Shown: piece after piece, positions 18,740-30,149 of the stretch
How positions within the stretch are numbered: position 1 is the first letter of the stretch
Layout: each line of letters starts with the position of its first letter
From: Pseudomonadota bacterium
Lineage (GTDB): Bacteria > Pseudomonadota > Gammaproteobacteria > Pseudomonadales > Pseudohongiellaceae
Assembly (NCBI GenBank): GCA_027592275.1
Contig: JAQCKF010000013.1
Location: 1-64,000 of the forward strand
Reading direction: 5' to 3'
DNA: 64,000 nucleotides
The notes under the pieces: model-generated
Database searches by the model: none
What the model was told of the DNA's origin: nothing
The model's input: the letters and a program-made list of their open reading frames with translations, nothing else
Position numbers and translations under genes: made by a program

Positions 18740-19903
18740 ATGAATTATCGAATTTTACTGCTCTCTGCTTACGACGCCATGAGTCACAAAATGTGGCGCA
18801 GCAGACTTCTCGAAATGTTTCCCGAGCACACTTGGACTCAACTCGTACTGCCACCGCGTCATTTCAACTGGCGGATAAGAGGCAATAGCTTGCAATGGGC
18901 TTTAAACGAAAAAGACCTACTCAATCAAGACTACGATTTGCTCATTGCTACCTCGATGGTTGATCTGGCAAGTCTTCGCGGGTTCATACCCCGCATCGCA
19001 CAGTTACCCACTCTGCTCTATTTCCATGAGAATCAGTTCGTCTATCCTTTAGGCAGCAAGCAAAGAAGCAACAACGTAGAACCACAGTTAGTCCCGCTCT
19101 ATTCGGCCCTATGTGCGGATGCCATCGCCTTCAACAGCAATTACAACCGATCCACTTTCTTGCAAGGGACCAAGGAATTACTGAAAAAATTACCAGACCA
19201 GCTTTCTCCGGAACTACTTGAGAGAATTGAGAAAAGCGAAGTCATCCCGGTTCCGTTGGAAGAATTTCCATTCGAGCCCGCAACGCCTGCAATGCTAGAA
19301 AGCCCTAAGCAAATTCTCGACGTAGTCTGGAATCATCGTTGGGAGTATGACAAGGGACCGAAACTTTTACTGTGTCTAGCGCAGGCGATCCGTACACAGC
19401 GATTGCCAATCAGGCTCCATGTAGTTGGACAACAATTCAGATCGTCCCCTGCGGAGTTTGAGAAGATTGCGCCACTACTAGAGCAGCATGCTGCGGACCT
19501 TAAGATCGATCAGGGTAGCTTCGGCTTTGTCGAGATGCGTGAGAACTATATAGATCTGCTTAAGCGCTGTGACGTCGTGCTCTCCACCGCACTGCATGAT
19601 TTCCAGGGTCTCGCCATACAGGAAGCCTGCACGCTAGGCTGCACGCCGCTTGTGCCCGACGCACTGGTCTATCCCGAATACATCGACAATGAATTTCTCT
19701 ATACTTTCAATAAAGGCATCAATGAAAGTAGCGAGGACGAAGCGAATTGCGCGGGAATTCTCAAGCGACTTGAGAACTGGCAAACAATGCTAGCAAATAA
19801 TATTGCTCTGCCAACGGTCACTCTAGATGGCTTTTCTCAGAAGGCACTTCGACCCAAATATGCGGAGCTTTTACAAAGGCTTTTTCGAGCAGCGAAGAAG
19901 TAG
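18740..19903 (+). CDS. DUF3524/GTDC1-like glycosyltransferase (candidate tRNA-queuosine alpha-mannosyltransferase)
   Basis: MNYRILLLSAYDAMSHKMWRSRLLEMFPEHTWTQLVLPPRHFNWRIRGNSL...LIATSMVDLASLRGF...LYFHENQFVYP; C-terminal GT4-like HDFQGLAIQEACTLGCTPLVPD. Alternative start 18725. Confidence 0.85.
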   Translation: MNYRILLLSAYDAMSHKMWRSRLLEMFPEHTWTQLVLPPRHFNWRIRGNSLQWALNEKDLLNQDYDLLIATSMVDLASLRGFIPRIAQLPTLLYFHENQFVYPLGSKQRSNNVEPQLVPLYSALCADAIAFNSNYNRSTFLQGTKELLKKLPDQLSPELLERIEKSEVIPVPLEEFPFEPATPAMLESPKQILDVVWNHRWEYDKGPKLLLCLAQAIRTQRLPIRLHVVGQQFRSSPAEFEKIAPLLEQHAADLKIDQGSFGFVEMRENYIDLLKRCDVVLSTALHDFQGLAIQEACTLGCTPLVPDALVYPEYIDNEFLYTFNKGINESSEDEANCAGILKRLENWQTMLANNIALPTVTLDGFSQKALRPKYAELLQRLFRAAKK

Positions 19904-19908
19904 CGCGA

Positions 19909-22161
19909 CTATTCTGCCTGCTCAACGAGTGGGAAGACGATTTTTTGGCCGATTTGTATCCGATTGAAATCCAGCTCGGGATTGTACTGGCGCACTAACC
20001 AGATAGGAGTGGAATAGCGATTCCTCGCTATGACGCCGACATTATCGTTTCGCTTGATCTCATATTGCTCGACACCCTGAATGCGGTAATTGCTAAAAAA
20101 TTCTTGCTGCAAAGTCGAATGAAATTCTCGACGCTTAAGTTCGAACTCCGCAATATTCACACTCGAGAAATCCAGAGTCAGACGCTTCCCCACAATAACT
20201 GGGTCGCTAAATGCCATATTGTTTAACCTGCGCACATCCCAAGCACGAATACTCAACCACTCGGCGAAGTGCCCTAGTGTTTCTGATGCCTGCACTTCAA
20301 CAGTATTGTTACTCGCTACGGTGTAATCTGAAGGGTCAGCAGACAAATTTTCGACGAGCTGTTCATTGCTCTCACTAATATCTATCACAGGGTCCAATGC
20401 CTCAGCCGTACTCTCTTCATCGGAAACTGGGGTATCCAATTGCTGATTGTCAGGCAAGACGGCGGCAGGAGGCAGGCGCACTAAGGTGAGCTGCTCTACT
20501 TCTACTGGAGGGGCTACTGGCATGTCTCCCACCGGCTCTACACGTGCCAGGACCTCTTCTGCCAGTTGAGTCTGTGCAGTCGGCGTTGGCGTTGGCGTAT
20601 TAGTAGCGTTTATCCCTGCTAGTTGAATCCCGGCGTCGCCCTGACCAGGCATTGTGAGCTGCTGTCCTGGATAGATTCTGTGTGGGTCTTGTATCCCATT
20701 CACACTCAAAAGCGCCCGCTCAGTTACGCCGTAGCGTGCAGCGATTAGTGATACGGTATCGCCCCTGCGAACTGTGTACGATCCGTCTTGGGATACAACA
20801 GCTGCAACCGCAGTAGATTGGCTATTATCCTGAGGAAGCAACAGCTGCTGGCCGATTTGGATCCTGTTATGGCTCAGCAGTTGATTCAAAGAGGCAAGCC
20901 TTGTCACTGACGTATTAAAGCGTCTAGCGATCACCGATAGGCTGTCGCCACGCTCAACCACATAGGCTATATCGGGAGTTTGTACTGCGAATTTGAAATC
21001 AGCAAGCACCATCGCCAAGATATCCCCCGAGGGAGCAACCTCTTCGCGTATCTTGATTTTGAAACCTGCCGGGATTCTTTTATTGCCCTCCCACACGACA
21101 GGACGAAGCGCTCGATTGTCAGCGCGCAATTGCTCCAAGCTTATACCAACAGAGCTCGCAAACACTTCAGCATCGATGAAGGCATCTGTCTCGATCTCTC
21201 TAAAATTTGGCGCGGGATTAAAATGCACAACGCCGAAGTGTTCCGCGGCATTTCTTTCTACCTCATTGACAGCGAGAAATTGTGCGTAGAAATTTCGCGA
21301 TGCGAATCCAAATGATCGACCCTTATAATTTGCGACGATCTTTTCAATATCAGTAGTTTCCGTTTCCCTTACGGCTCTGGCGATTCCGCCGGCTCCGTGG
21401 TTATAGGCAGTTAGCGCCAAAGGCCAAGTGCCTAGCACGCTGTAGTTGTACTCAAGCAGGCTCATCGCAGCGCTGGTAGCTGTATAGGGATCCATTCTCT
21501 CATCGACTATGTGATCGATGCGCATGAAGCGTTGACCGGTGGCACGAGTGAATTGCCACATACCTGCAGCCGATGCGCTAGAAAAAGCACCCGGATTGAA
21601 TGACGACTCAACATGAGGAAGCACTCCGAGCTCCGCTGGAAGACCTTTTTCTCGTATCACGTTGTTTATGTGTTGACGGTAGGCACCTGATCTTTGCAAT
21701 CCACCTAGGAATCTATCTGACTGACCCAACTGCCAGCGAACGTTGGATGCAGCCGCGCGCAGAGTCTGGTTACTCACGTCAATTGGCCACAGTGCAAGTA
21801 TCTCACTCTGCGAAGCTGTAAGCTGACCACGTTCTCCAGTGGCAAGCACTCGCAAGTCTTCCTGAATTTGGCTACGCCTAGCCTCAATCGCGCGGCGATT
21901 CAAGCGCATATCAGTATAGATAACATCTAGATGCTGTGAGTCGTGAAGAAAGCCACTCTGAGTGTCGACTTCGGTATACACACGAACCCAAAAGCTTATG
22001 GCAGGCTCTAATTCAGCAGGTCTAGGGAATAAGGCAGGGTCTTGAGCAAGCGATTCAATGGGCGCAAAGAGCAAGAATTGCAGCATCAGCACTGAAAGTG
22101 CTAGACGCCAACTTAAGAGAGCCTGCGCAGTGCGCTGGGGTTGTTGCCGCGAGTGAATCAA
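19909..22161 (-). CDS. mltD: membrane-bound lytic murein transglycosylase D with LysM domains
   Basis: LPAELGVLPHVESSFNPGAFSSASAAGMWQFTRATGQRFM (family 1D SLT), repeated LysM units (YTVRRGDTVSLIAARYGV). Confidence 0.93.
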   Translation of the reverse strand: MIHSRQQPQRTAQALLSWRLALSVLMLQFLLFAPIESLAQDPALFPRPAELEPAISFWVRVYTEVDTQSGFLHDSQHLDVIYTDMRLNRRAIEARRSQIQEDLRVLATGERGQLTASQSEILALWPIDVSNQTLRAAASNVRWQLGQSDRFLGGLQRSGAYRQHINNVIREKGLPAELGVLPHVESSFNPGAFSSASAAGMWQFTRATGQRFMRIDHIVDERMDPYTATSAAMSLLEYNYSVLGTWPLALTAYNHGAGGIARAVRETETTDIEKIVANYKGRSFGFASRNFYAQFLAVNEVERNAAEHFGVVHFNPAPNFREIETDAFIDAEVFASSVGISLEQLRADNRALRPVVWEGNKRIPAGFKIKIREEVAPSGDILAMVLADFKFAVQTPDIAYVVERGDSLSVIARRFNTSVTRLASLNQLLSHNRIQIGQQLLLPQDNSQSTAVAAVVSQDGSYTVRRGDTVSLIAARYGVTERALLSVNGIQDPHRIYPGQQLTMPGQGDAGIQLAGINATNTPTPTPTAQTQLAEEVLARVEPVGDMPVAPPVEVEQLTLVRLPPAAVLPDNQQLDTPVSDEESTAEALDPVIDISESNEQLVENLSADPSDYTVASNNTVEVQASETLGHFAEWLSIRAWDVRRLNNMAFSDPVIVGKRLTLDFSSVNIAEFELKRREFHSTLQQEFFSNYRIQGVEQYEIKRNDNVGVIARNRYSTPIWLVRQYNPELDFNRIQIGQKIVFPLVEQAE

Positions 22162-22304
22162 TCTGAACCGCCCTCTATAAACGTCCTACATGAACATTAG
22201 ATTTTGACGGGCTAAAACATAGCAATTATGCGAGTGATCGCCAAGTGCTATTTATCGCAGAACTAGCCCGCCTCGGGCAAATGCCTGCATGTTACAAACC
22301 CACA

Positions 22305-23258
22305 CTAGGGAATATCGTCCAATTCGGCGCCTTCCTTTACAGGCAACATCAAATCTTCGCGGGTCACGTTCATGTACAAAATGACATTCGAGGCGATATA
22401 GATTGAAGAATAGGTCCCAATCACCACACCGATGATAAGCGCCACTGCAAATCCCTGAGTAGATTCGCCGCCGATGAAAAGAATTGAGAAGAGCACCAAT
22501 AGTGTTGTCAATGAAGTAATCAAGGTGCGTGATAGTGTTTGATTGAGAGAAATATTGACCATCTCAAGCGGCGTGCCGGTGCGCAGGCGACGAAAATTCT
22601 CGCGAATACGGTCGGATACCACGATAGTATCATTCAATGAATAACCAATGATTGCCAACAGAGCAGCCAATGTATTCAGATTGAATTCGATTCGAAACAG
22701 AGAAAATATACCGAGAGTAATAATAAGATCGTGTGCAAGTGCCACCACAGCACCCACCGAGAACTTAAACTGGAAGCGCATGGCGATGTACACCATGATA
22801 ATGGCGAGGGCCACCAGCATGCCGATGCCCCCCGATTCAACCAGTTCTCCGCCAACTTTCGCGCTAACGTAGTCGGAACCTAACAGGGATATCTCACTTC
22901 CACTACTGCTCTGTAGCAGCTCGGCAATAGACTCTCCAACGATGACTGCCTGCGCAGCCTGTTCGCCTACTGCAACAGTTTCATCCACTGGCAGAAGAAT
23001 TCGAATATCGCGATCGGAACCGAAAGTTACGACTACCGCGTCTTCATAACCATTATCACGCAGCGTCTGATTAACATCTTGGACGACGACTGCTTCTGAG
23101 TAGCTCAAGCGCACCGATGTACCGGAGGTAAAATCCAGGCCAAACTCCAATGAGTTGAACGCCAGCGATAGGATAGAAACAATTACCAGAATAATAGATC
23201 CTATGCCCGCAATCTTGCGCACACCCATGAAGTCGATTTGTTTTTCAGTTAGTAACAT
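22305..23258 (-). CDS. secF: protein translocase subunit SecF
   Basis: FGLDFTSGTSVRLSY, LNTLAALLAIIGYSLNDTIVVSDRIRENFR; adjacent to secD. Confidence 0.97.
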   Translation of the reverse strand: MLLTEKQIDFMGVRKIAGIGSIILVIVSILSLAFNSLEFGLDFTSGTSVRLSYSEAVVVQDVNQTLRDNGYEDAVVVTFGSDRDIRILLPVDETVAVGEQAAQAVIVGESIAELLQSSSGSEISLLGSDYVSAKVGGELVESGGIGMLVALAIIMVYIAMRFQFKFSVGAVVALAHDLIITLGIFSLFRIEFNLNTLAALLAIIGYSLNDTIVVSDRIRENFRRLRTGTPLEMVNISLNQTLSRTLITSLTTLLVLFSILFIGGESTQGFAVALIIGVVIGTYSSIYIASNVILYMNVTREDLMLPVKEGAELDDIP

Positions 23259-23264
23259 ATTTAT

Positions 23265-25160
23265 CTATTTTCCCGCCGCTATGTTCAGGTCGTCTTGCTT
23301 GGCCATCATCCTGTAACTACCGATGGAGAGAGTCTTCCCAGACTTGCCGCCATAGATCAAATTCACAATTGCCCGTGTGCCGACGATGGCAGTAAACATG
23401 GACGTGATAATTCCGATCATCAGAGTGATTGCGAAGCCGCGCACTGGACCGGTGCCAATCGTGTAGAGCACCGCAGCAACCAAGAAAGTAGTCAGGTTAG
23501 CATCGATAATAGTCGAGAATGCACGGTTGTATCCCGCGTCGATGGCCTTTTGTGCTGGCGCGCCTTCACTCAACTCCTCACGAATTCTCGTGAAGATGAG
23601 CACATTCGCATCAACCGCCATGCCCACCGTAAGAACGATACCAACGATACCTGGCAGCGTCAGTGTTGCTGGAATTATCGAAGACATCACCGCTACGATC
23701 ATCAGAATATTCATGATGAGCGCCGCGTTCGCCGCCATTCCGAATGTACGATAATAGAAGAACATGAAGAGAACGACGAGCCCGGCCGCGACCTGCACGC
23801 CCAACAAGCCCTGATCAAGATTTTCCTGTCCCATTGACGGCCCGATAACTGATTGCTCAACAATCGTCATAGGGGCAGCTAACGATCCCGAACGAATAAG
23901 CGGAGCCAAGTCGCTCGCCTCGCGCGGGGTCAGCCCGGTGATGCTAAATTGGCGGCCCAAAGCCTGTTGAATAGTTGCGTGCATGATGAGTTCTTTCTCT
24001 TCATAGAACTCAATATCTTCGATTTCTTCGCCGTCTTCATTGATGCTTGTGATGGTGCGCGATTTAGTCTCGATTAAGAGTATATCCATGCGCCGGCCCA
24101 CATTGTCGCGAGTCGCACGGTTCATCTGATTGCCACCTTGCGCATCGAGACTCAAGACTACCGAAGGCTGGCTGTTCTGATCGAGCTGATAAACCGCATT
24201 GCTTATACGGTCACCCTGCAGGACTACATTGTTGTCGACATTGACGGGGATACCTTCGTAGTCATAGGTCTCGTAGCTGAGGCTAGACGCTCCTAATTCA
24301 GACTCGAGATGAATTTCCAATGTGGCGATACGCTGCAGAATTCGAATGGCTTGCGCAGGGTCTTGCATGCCCGGCAGCTCGACCACAATTCGATCAGAGC
24401 CTTGCTGCTGTACAGTTGGCTCCGACACACCGAGTGTGTCGACACGATTCAACAATGTAGTTCTATTAGCTTGCAAGGTATCAGTTTGAATCTGCAGCGC
24501 GGTCGCTGGTGTCATCCGCATATCGAGAATAAACACGCCTTCAGCTTCGCGATTCTGCATTTGTAAATCTGGAAAGTTAGTTACCAGTTCCGATCTGGCT
24601 TGGCTACGATCTTCCGCATTTGCGAAACGCACTTCTAGATGTGAGTTCGAAATCAAATTCAAGCCACGACTGCGAATTCTTTGCTCTCTTAATATGGTTC
24701 TTACATTGCTTAGGTTGTCTTCCATGCGACGTATTATCGCCGCGTCCATGTCCACTTCCATCAGAAAGTGCACTCCACCCTGCAAGTCCAAACCAAGATT
24801 CATCTTGCCTGCGCCTATGGACTGTAACCAGCCTGGAGTAGTGGGAGCGAGATTCAGAGCAACGATATAGCTCTCACCCAAGGCGTCTTCTATAGCCGTC
24901 TTTGCGCGTAGCTGATCATCGAGATTATTCAGGCGAATACGAATGCTCTCGGTATCAATTTCCTCACCGAAGAAATAGACCTCCGCCGCTTCTAGTGCTG
25001 ACGTAATGACGGGCATATCTCCCTGGCTCAACTCGGTGAGTTCATGGGAAATTTGCAAGGCGGGATCGTCAGGATAGAGGTTTGGCAAGGAATACAGAAA
25101 TCCCAAGATGACCACTATAAGAATGAGAATGTTTTTCCAGGCCGGGTACTTGTTTAACAT
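23265..25160 (-). CDS. secD: protein translocase subunit SecD
   Basis: LGLDLQGGVHFLMEVD, TVGMAVDANVLIFTRIREEL. Confidence 0.97.
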   Translation of the reverse strand: MLNKYPAWKNILILIVVILGFLYSLPNLYPDDPALQISHELTELSQGDMPVITSALEAAEVYFFGEEIDTESIRIRLNNLDDQLRAKTAIEDALGESYIVALNLAPTTPGWLQSIGAGKMNLGLDLQGGVHFLMEVDMDAAIIRRMEDNLSNVRTILREQRIRSRGLNLISNSHLEVRFANAEDRSQARSELVTNFPDLQMQNREAEGVFILDMRMTPATALQIQTDTLQANRTTLLNRVDTLGVSEPTVQQQGSDRIVVELPGMQDPAQAIRILQRIATLEIHLESELGASSLSYETYDYEGIPVNVDNNVVLQGDRISNAVYQLDQNSQPSVVLSLDAQGGNQMNRATRDNVGRRMDILLIETKSRTITSINEDGEEIEDIEFYEEKELIMHATIQQALGRQFSITGLTPREASDLAPLIRSGSLAAPMTIVEQSVIGPSMGQENLDQGLLGVQVAAGLVVLFMFFYYRTFGMAANAALIMNILMIVAVMSSIIPATLTLPGIVGIVLTVGMAVDANVLIFTRIREELSEGAPAQKAIDAGYNRAFSTIIDANLTTFLVAAVLYTIGTGPVRGFAITLMIGIITSMFTAIVGTRAIVNLIYGGKSGKTLSIGSYRMMAKQDDLNIAAGK

Positions 25161-25222
25161 AGTGTGCTGCCAGCTAGCTTTTTATCGTCGATGAATAAAC
25201 GCGTGCGACTATTTGTTCGATA

Positions 25223-25350
25223 CTGAAAAAGTCATCCATGACTTTTTCAGACTGTCGTGCGCCAAAAGCTAGCGTAAAAATGTCATTTTACTTGCTTTTG
25301 GCTCACTCGCATTGCCCTTAACGGGCAATGGTTGCACATCCCTGTGCAAC
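25223..25350. repeat. cluster of four consecutive hairpins in the yajC-secD intergenic region
   Basis: CTGAAAAAGTCAT/ATGACTTTTTCAG (25223-25250); GCCAAAAGC/GCTTTTGGC with inner GTAAAA/TTTTAC (25261-25302); CATTGCCC/GGGCAATG (25310-25330); GTTGCACA/TGTGCAAC (25331-25350). Confidence 0.85.
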
Positions 25351-25363
25351 TCTGTCGACGCTA

Positions 25364-25690
25364 CTAGATCTGACTAATTGTGCCCTTAGGCAGAACCGCG
25401 GCGACTGAAGACTTTTGCAATTTGAGGACTACATTTTCCGCTACTTCAACGGCGATATAGTCTTCAGTTACATTGGCAACTTTGCCCATGAGCCCACCGG
25501 ATGTCATTATCTCATCGCCTTTAGAGACGCTGGTAATAAGCTCTTTATGTTCTTTGGCGCGTTTGGACTGAGGACGCCACAAGATCAGATAGAACAGTAC
25601 GAACATGCCACCGAATAGAATCAGGTTATAAGTCATCGAAGGTTGCCCTGCGGCTTCTTGGGCATAGGCTGTGGGGAAGATTAAATTCAT
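25364..25690 (-). CDS. yajC: preprotein translocase subunit YajC
   Basis: GMFVLFYLILWRPQSKRAKEHKELITSVSKGDEIMTSGGLMGKV. Confidence 0.97.
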   Translation of the reverse strand: MNLIFPTAYAQEAAGQPSMTYNLILFGGMFVLFYLILWRPQSKRAKEHKELITSVSKGDEIMTSGGLMGKVANVTEDYIAVEVAENVVLKLQKSSVAAVLPKGTISQI

Positions 25691-25928
25691 AAATGACTCT
25701 CTCAGGGAGTTAGGTGTCCGCTCAAGCAGAAAAGACCGGGGATTGTACCGGCTTTAATGCACTTCTTATATCGATTATTGCGTTCGCTTTAGCTCGCCTG
25801 CGAACGCTGTTTATTCTTTTCAAATACAGTGACTGCAAAAGCCCGAGGCCTACCGCTGTAACGCATCTATTCTAAATTGGGATTATTACTTTATTTTCAA
25901 GTGCCTAGCGCGCAGATTAAGGAAATTC

Positions 25929-27062
<1,134 letters not shown>

Positions 27063-27129
27063 TTAGTAACACTTATTTATCGACTAGGGCTTACTAACTG
27101 AATTTGAGAGACTGACTAGAAAAACTCCA

Positions 27130-28716
27130 TCAGTGTTCTCTAGTCGCGCGAAATTCAATGTCTGGCCAGCGCTCTTCCATCAAACTTAAGTTAACGCGAG
27201 TAGGTGCGAGATAGGTGAGATAGCCGCCACCATCGATGGACAAGTTCTCATGCGCCTTCTTGCGAAATTCTTCTAGCTTAGCCTTGTTCTTGGAATCCAC
27301 CCATCTCGCCACGTAGACCGTAACCGGCTCATAGATGGCATCAACCTTGTATTCGTCTTTCAAGCGAAAGGCCACAACTTCAAATTGCAGCACACCCACG
27401 GCCCCGACAATCAGGTCGTTGTTGCGAAGAGGCATGAACAACTGCGTAGAGCCTTCTTCGGATAGCTGCGTCAGTCCCTTCTGCAACGCCTTCAGCTTGA
27501 GTGGATCTTGCAGTCGAATACGTCTAAACAGCTCCGGGGCGAAGTGAGGGATACCTCGAAACTTCAAATCCTCTCCTGTGGTAAAGGTATCGCCTATCTG
27601 AATTGTGCCGTGATTATGCAAGCCGATGATGTCGCCAGACACAGCCGATTCAGCCTGCTCTCGATCACCCGCGAGAAAAGTTACCGCGTCCACTACTTTG
27701 ATATCCTTACCGATGCGCGTGTGACGCATCTTCATACCCTTCGTATACTGACCTGAACAGATCCTCATAAACGCTATTCGATCACGATGCTTAGGATCCA
27801 TGTTCGCCTGAATCTTGAAGACGAAACCACTGAATTCTTTTTCTTTCGCTTCTACGACACGAGTTTCTGTTTCTCGACTTTTCGGCTGGGGCGCCCACTC
27901 TACGAAATCTTCGAGCATTTTCTTAACACCGAAGTTCCCTAAAGCTGTACCAAAGAAGACGGGGGTCATGGTCCCCTTTAAGTAAGCGTCTCTATCGAAT
28001 TGGTGGCTGGCACCGCGCACCAGCTCAATCTCATCGATAAAGTCCTGGGTATAGCTTCCCAGCAGTTCTGCTGTCTCAGGACTTTCCAGCCCGTCGATTA
28101 TCACCTCGTCATGAATCTGGCTCCCTTGGCCGTGCTGATAGACATGAACTTTGTCTTCATACAGGTTATAGACACCCTTGAATTCTTTACCCATGCCCAG
28201 CGGCCAATTGATCGGCGCGCATTTGATATTGAGAACGGCCTCTATCTCATCTAGCACTTCAATAGGGTCACGGATATCTCGATCAAGCTTGTTAACGAAG
28301 GTGAAGATCGGAGTGTCGCGCAAACGACAGACATCCATCAGTTTGATAGTTCTCTCTTCTACGCCCTTCGCTCCATCGACGATCATCAACGCGGAATCCA
28401 CAGCCGTTAGTACGCGATAGGTGTCCTCGGAAAAATCTTCGTGTCCAGGCGTATCGAGCAGATTCACCATTCGACCCTTGTAGGGGAACTGCATCACCGA
28501 GGAGGTCACCGAGATGCCCCTCTGTTGCTCCATTGCCATCCAGTCAGATGTCGCATGGCGATCCGACTTCTTGCTCTTAACCGTACCTGCGACCTGAATC
28601 AGATTCCCGTAAAGCAGCAATTTCTCAGTGATGGTGGTCTTGCCAGCATCCGGGTGTGAAATGATCGCCAACACGCGGCGGCGCCCTATTTCGTCGATTA
28701 ATGATTCAATACCCAT
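27130..28716 (-). CDS. prfC: peptide chain release factor 3
   Basis: [67 protein letters not shown]; likely start 28716 rather than 28749 (upstream part lies in a hairpin). Confidence 0.96.
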   Translation of the reverse strand: MGIESLIDEIGRRRVLAIISHPDAGKTTITEKLLLYGNLIQVAGTVKSKKSDRHATSDWMAMEQQRGISVTSSVMQFPYKGRMVNLLDTPGHEDFSEDTYRVLTAVDSALMIVDGAKGVEERTIKLMDVCRLRDTPIFTFVNKLDRDIRDPIEVLDEIEAVLNIKCAPINWPLGMGKEFKGVYNLYEDKVHVYQHGQGSQIHDEVIIDGLESPETAELLGSYTQDFIDEIELVRGASHQFDRDAYLKGTMTPVFFGTALGNFGVKKMLEDFVEWAPQPKSRETETRVVEAKEKEFSGFVFKIQANMDPKHRDRIAFMRICSGQYTKGMKMRHTRIGKDIKVVDAVTFLAGDREQAESAVSGDIIGLHNHGTIQIGDTFTTGEDLKFRGIPHFAPELFRRIRLQDPLKLKALQKGLTQLSEEGSTQLFMPLRNNDLIVGAVGVLQFEVVAFRLKDEYKVDAIYEPVTVYVARWVDSKNKAKLEEFRKKAHENLSIDGGGYLTYLAPTRVNLSLMEERWPDIEFRATREH

Positions 28717-28738
28717 GCTGATGATTGCCGTTTTTTGA

Positions 28739-28768
28739 CCCCAGATCATGCGATTGCATGATCTGGGG
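28739..28768. repeat. 13-bp perfect palindrome upstream of prfC
   Basis: CCCCAGATCATGC-gatt-GCATGATCTGGGG. Confidence 0.8.
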
Positions 28769-28798
28769 CTCAGATTGCAGAATTAGTAGGATCTATGC

Positions 28799-28828
28799 TC
28801 ACTCGCATGCCTAGTGCATGCCGAGTGA
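28799..28828. repeat. second palindrome upstream of prfC (one-base bulge)
   Basis: TCACTCGCATGC...GCATGCCGAGTGA. Confidence 0.65.
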
Positions 28829-28960
28829 AATCGGGCGCGATTATAACAGCTCGGAGCAAGGGTAGGGAAACCGCTCTACCGCTCTAGTCTATGGGTAGCC
28901 TGCCAGATACTCTACAATACCCGCCACAGCAATGAGAATAGAGCACAAGGACTACCAGAT

Positions 28961-30124
28961 ATGGATTTCACACTATCCGAACAACAAGTCGCCCTGCAGC
29001 AATCCGTGCGCAAGTTTGCACAGCAGGAACTCCCAGCTATCGCCAAACAAATAGAAGAAAGTGACGAACCGCCGGGAATCGAACTACGTAAGCGCTACGC
29101 CGAATTGGGATATCTCGGCGTTAACCTCGACGAGAAGTATGGCGGCGCCGGCATGAGCCACCTCGATGCCGTGATCGTCTTGGAGGAGATTGCCAAAATT
29201 TCAATCGCTGTAGCCTTCCCTATATTTGAGTCCTGTTTCGGCCCGAGCTTAGCGATAGCGCATTTCGGTAGCGATCGACTGAGGGAGAAATTTCTGCCCA
29301 GAGTATGCTCAGGCGAGATCGTGGTCGCGGTATCTATGTCGGAGCCAAATGCCGGATCGGCACTTACTGATCTAACGACTAACGCTCAAGTTGGAACCGA
29401 TCAAGTAACAATCAATGGCAATAAACGCTGGTGCTCCGGAGCCGGTCATTCGGAAGCCTATGTTGTCTACTGCCGCATGGATGATAGTGCCGGCGCGAAG
29501 GCAATTGGCGCTGTTGTTATTGAGAAAGGCAGTAACGGCTTTAGCTTCGGAAAACGTGATCACCATATGGGCTTTCGCGGTGTTGCAAGCGCCGACATGT
29601 ATTTCGACAACGTTGCAGTACCAACAGAGAATATTCTCGTACCAGCGGGCGGCTTCGGAAAATTAATGGATGCTTTCGATCTGGAGCGCTGTGGGAATAC
29701 GACGATGTCACTTGCCGTAGCCCAATCCGCATTCGATTATGTATTGGAATATGTTCAGCACAGGGAGCAGTTCGGCAAATCACTCATTGAATTTCAAGCA
29801 GTGCAATTGCAGATCGCTGAGATGAAAATGAGACTGGAGGCATCGCGTCTACTGCTCTATCGAGCTGTCGTGAACGCAGAGAAGGGCCTGCCCTCCATCG
29901 CAGAGAGTTCGGTCGCCAAGTGTTTCGCCAATGAAACAGCACGCGAGGTAACCGGCAAGGCGATGCAACTCATGGGAGGCTACGGCTATTCGAAGGAATA
30001 CCCGCTAGAACAGAAATTGCGAGATGCATGGGGATGGGGAATTGCCGGGGGTGCCATCGATATTCAAAAAGCAAACATTGCCGCTGCGCTTGTTGGTAAG
30101 CGCTTTAATCAGCGTGCGAAGTAG
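28961..30124 (+). CDS. acyl-CoA dehydrogenase
   Basis: MDFTLSEQQVALQQSVRKFAQQELPAIAKQI, VAVSMSEPNAGSALTDL, QLMGGYGYSKEYPLEQKLRDA. Confidence 0.95.
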   Translation: MDFTLSEQQVALQQSVRKFAQQELPAIAKQIEESDEPPGIELRKRYAELGYLGVNLDEKYGGAGMSHLDAVIVLEEIAKISIAVAFPIFESCFGPSLAIAHFGSDRLREKFLPRVCSGEIVVAVSMSEPNAGSALTDLTTNAQVGTDQVTINGNKRWCSGAGHSEAYVVYCRMDDSAGAKAIGAVVIEKGSNGFSFGKRDHHMGFRGVASADMYFDNVAVPTENILVPAGGFGKLMDAFDLERCGNTTMSLAVAQSAFDYVLEYVQHREQFGKSLIEFQAVQLQIAEMKMRLEASRLLLYRAVVNAEKGLPSIAESSVAKCFANETAREVTGKAMQLMGGYGYSKEYPLEQKLRDAWGWGIAGGAIDIQKANIAAALVGKRFNQRAK

Positions 30125-30149
30125 GCAGAAGCGTCAGGCGCAAGAAATA

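Noticed and set aside
23295-23837. 180 aa plus-strand ORF antisense to secD
   Set aside because: Opposite a conserved gene; His/Asn/Arg-rich composition typical of a shadow frame.
25780-25807. GCGTTCGC...GCGAACGC inverted repeat between yajC and tgt
   Set aside because: 8-bp arms with a 12-nt loop and no T-tract; too weak to call a terminator.
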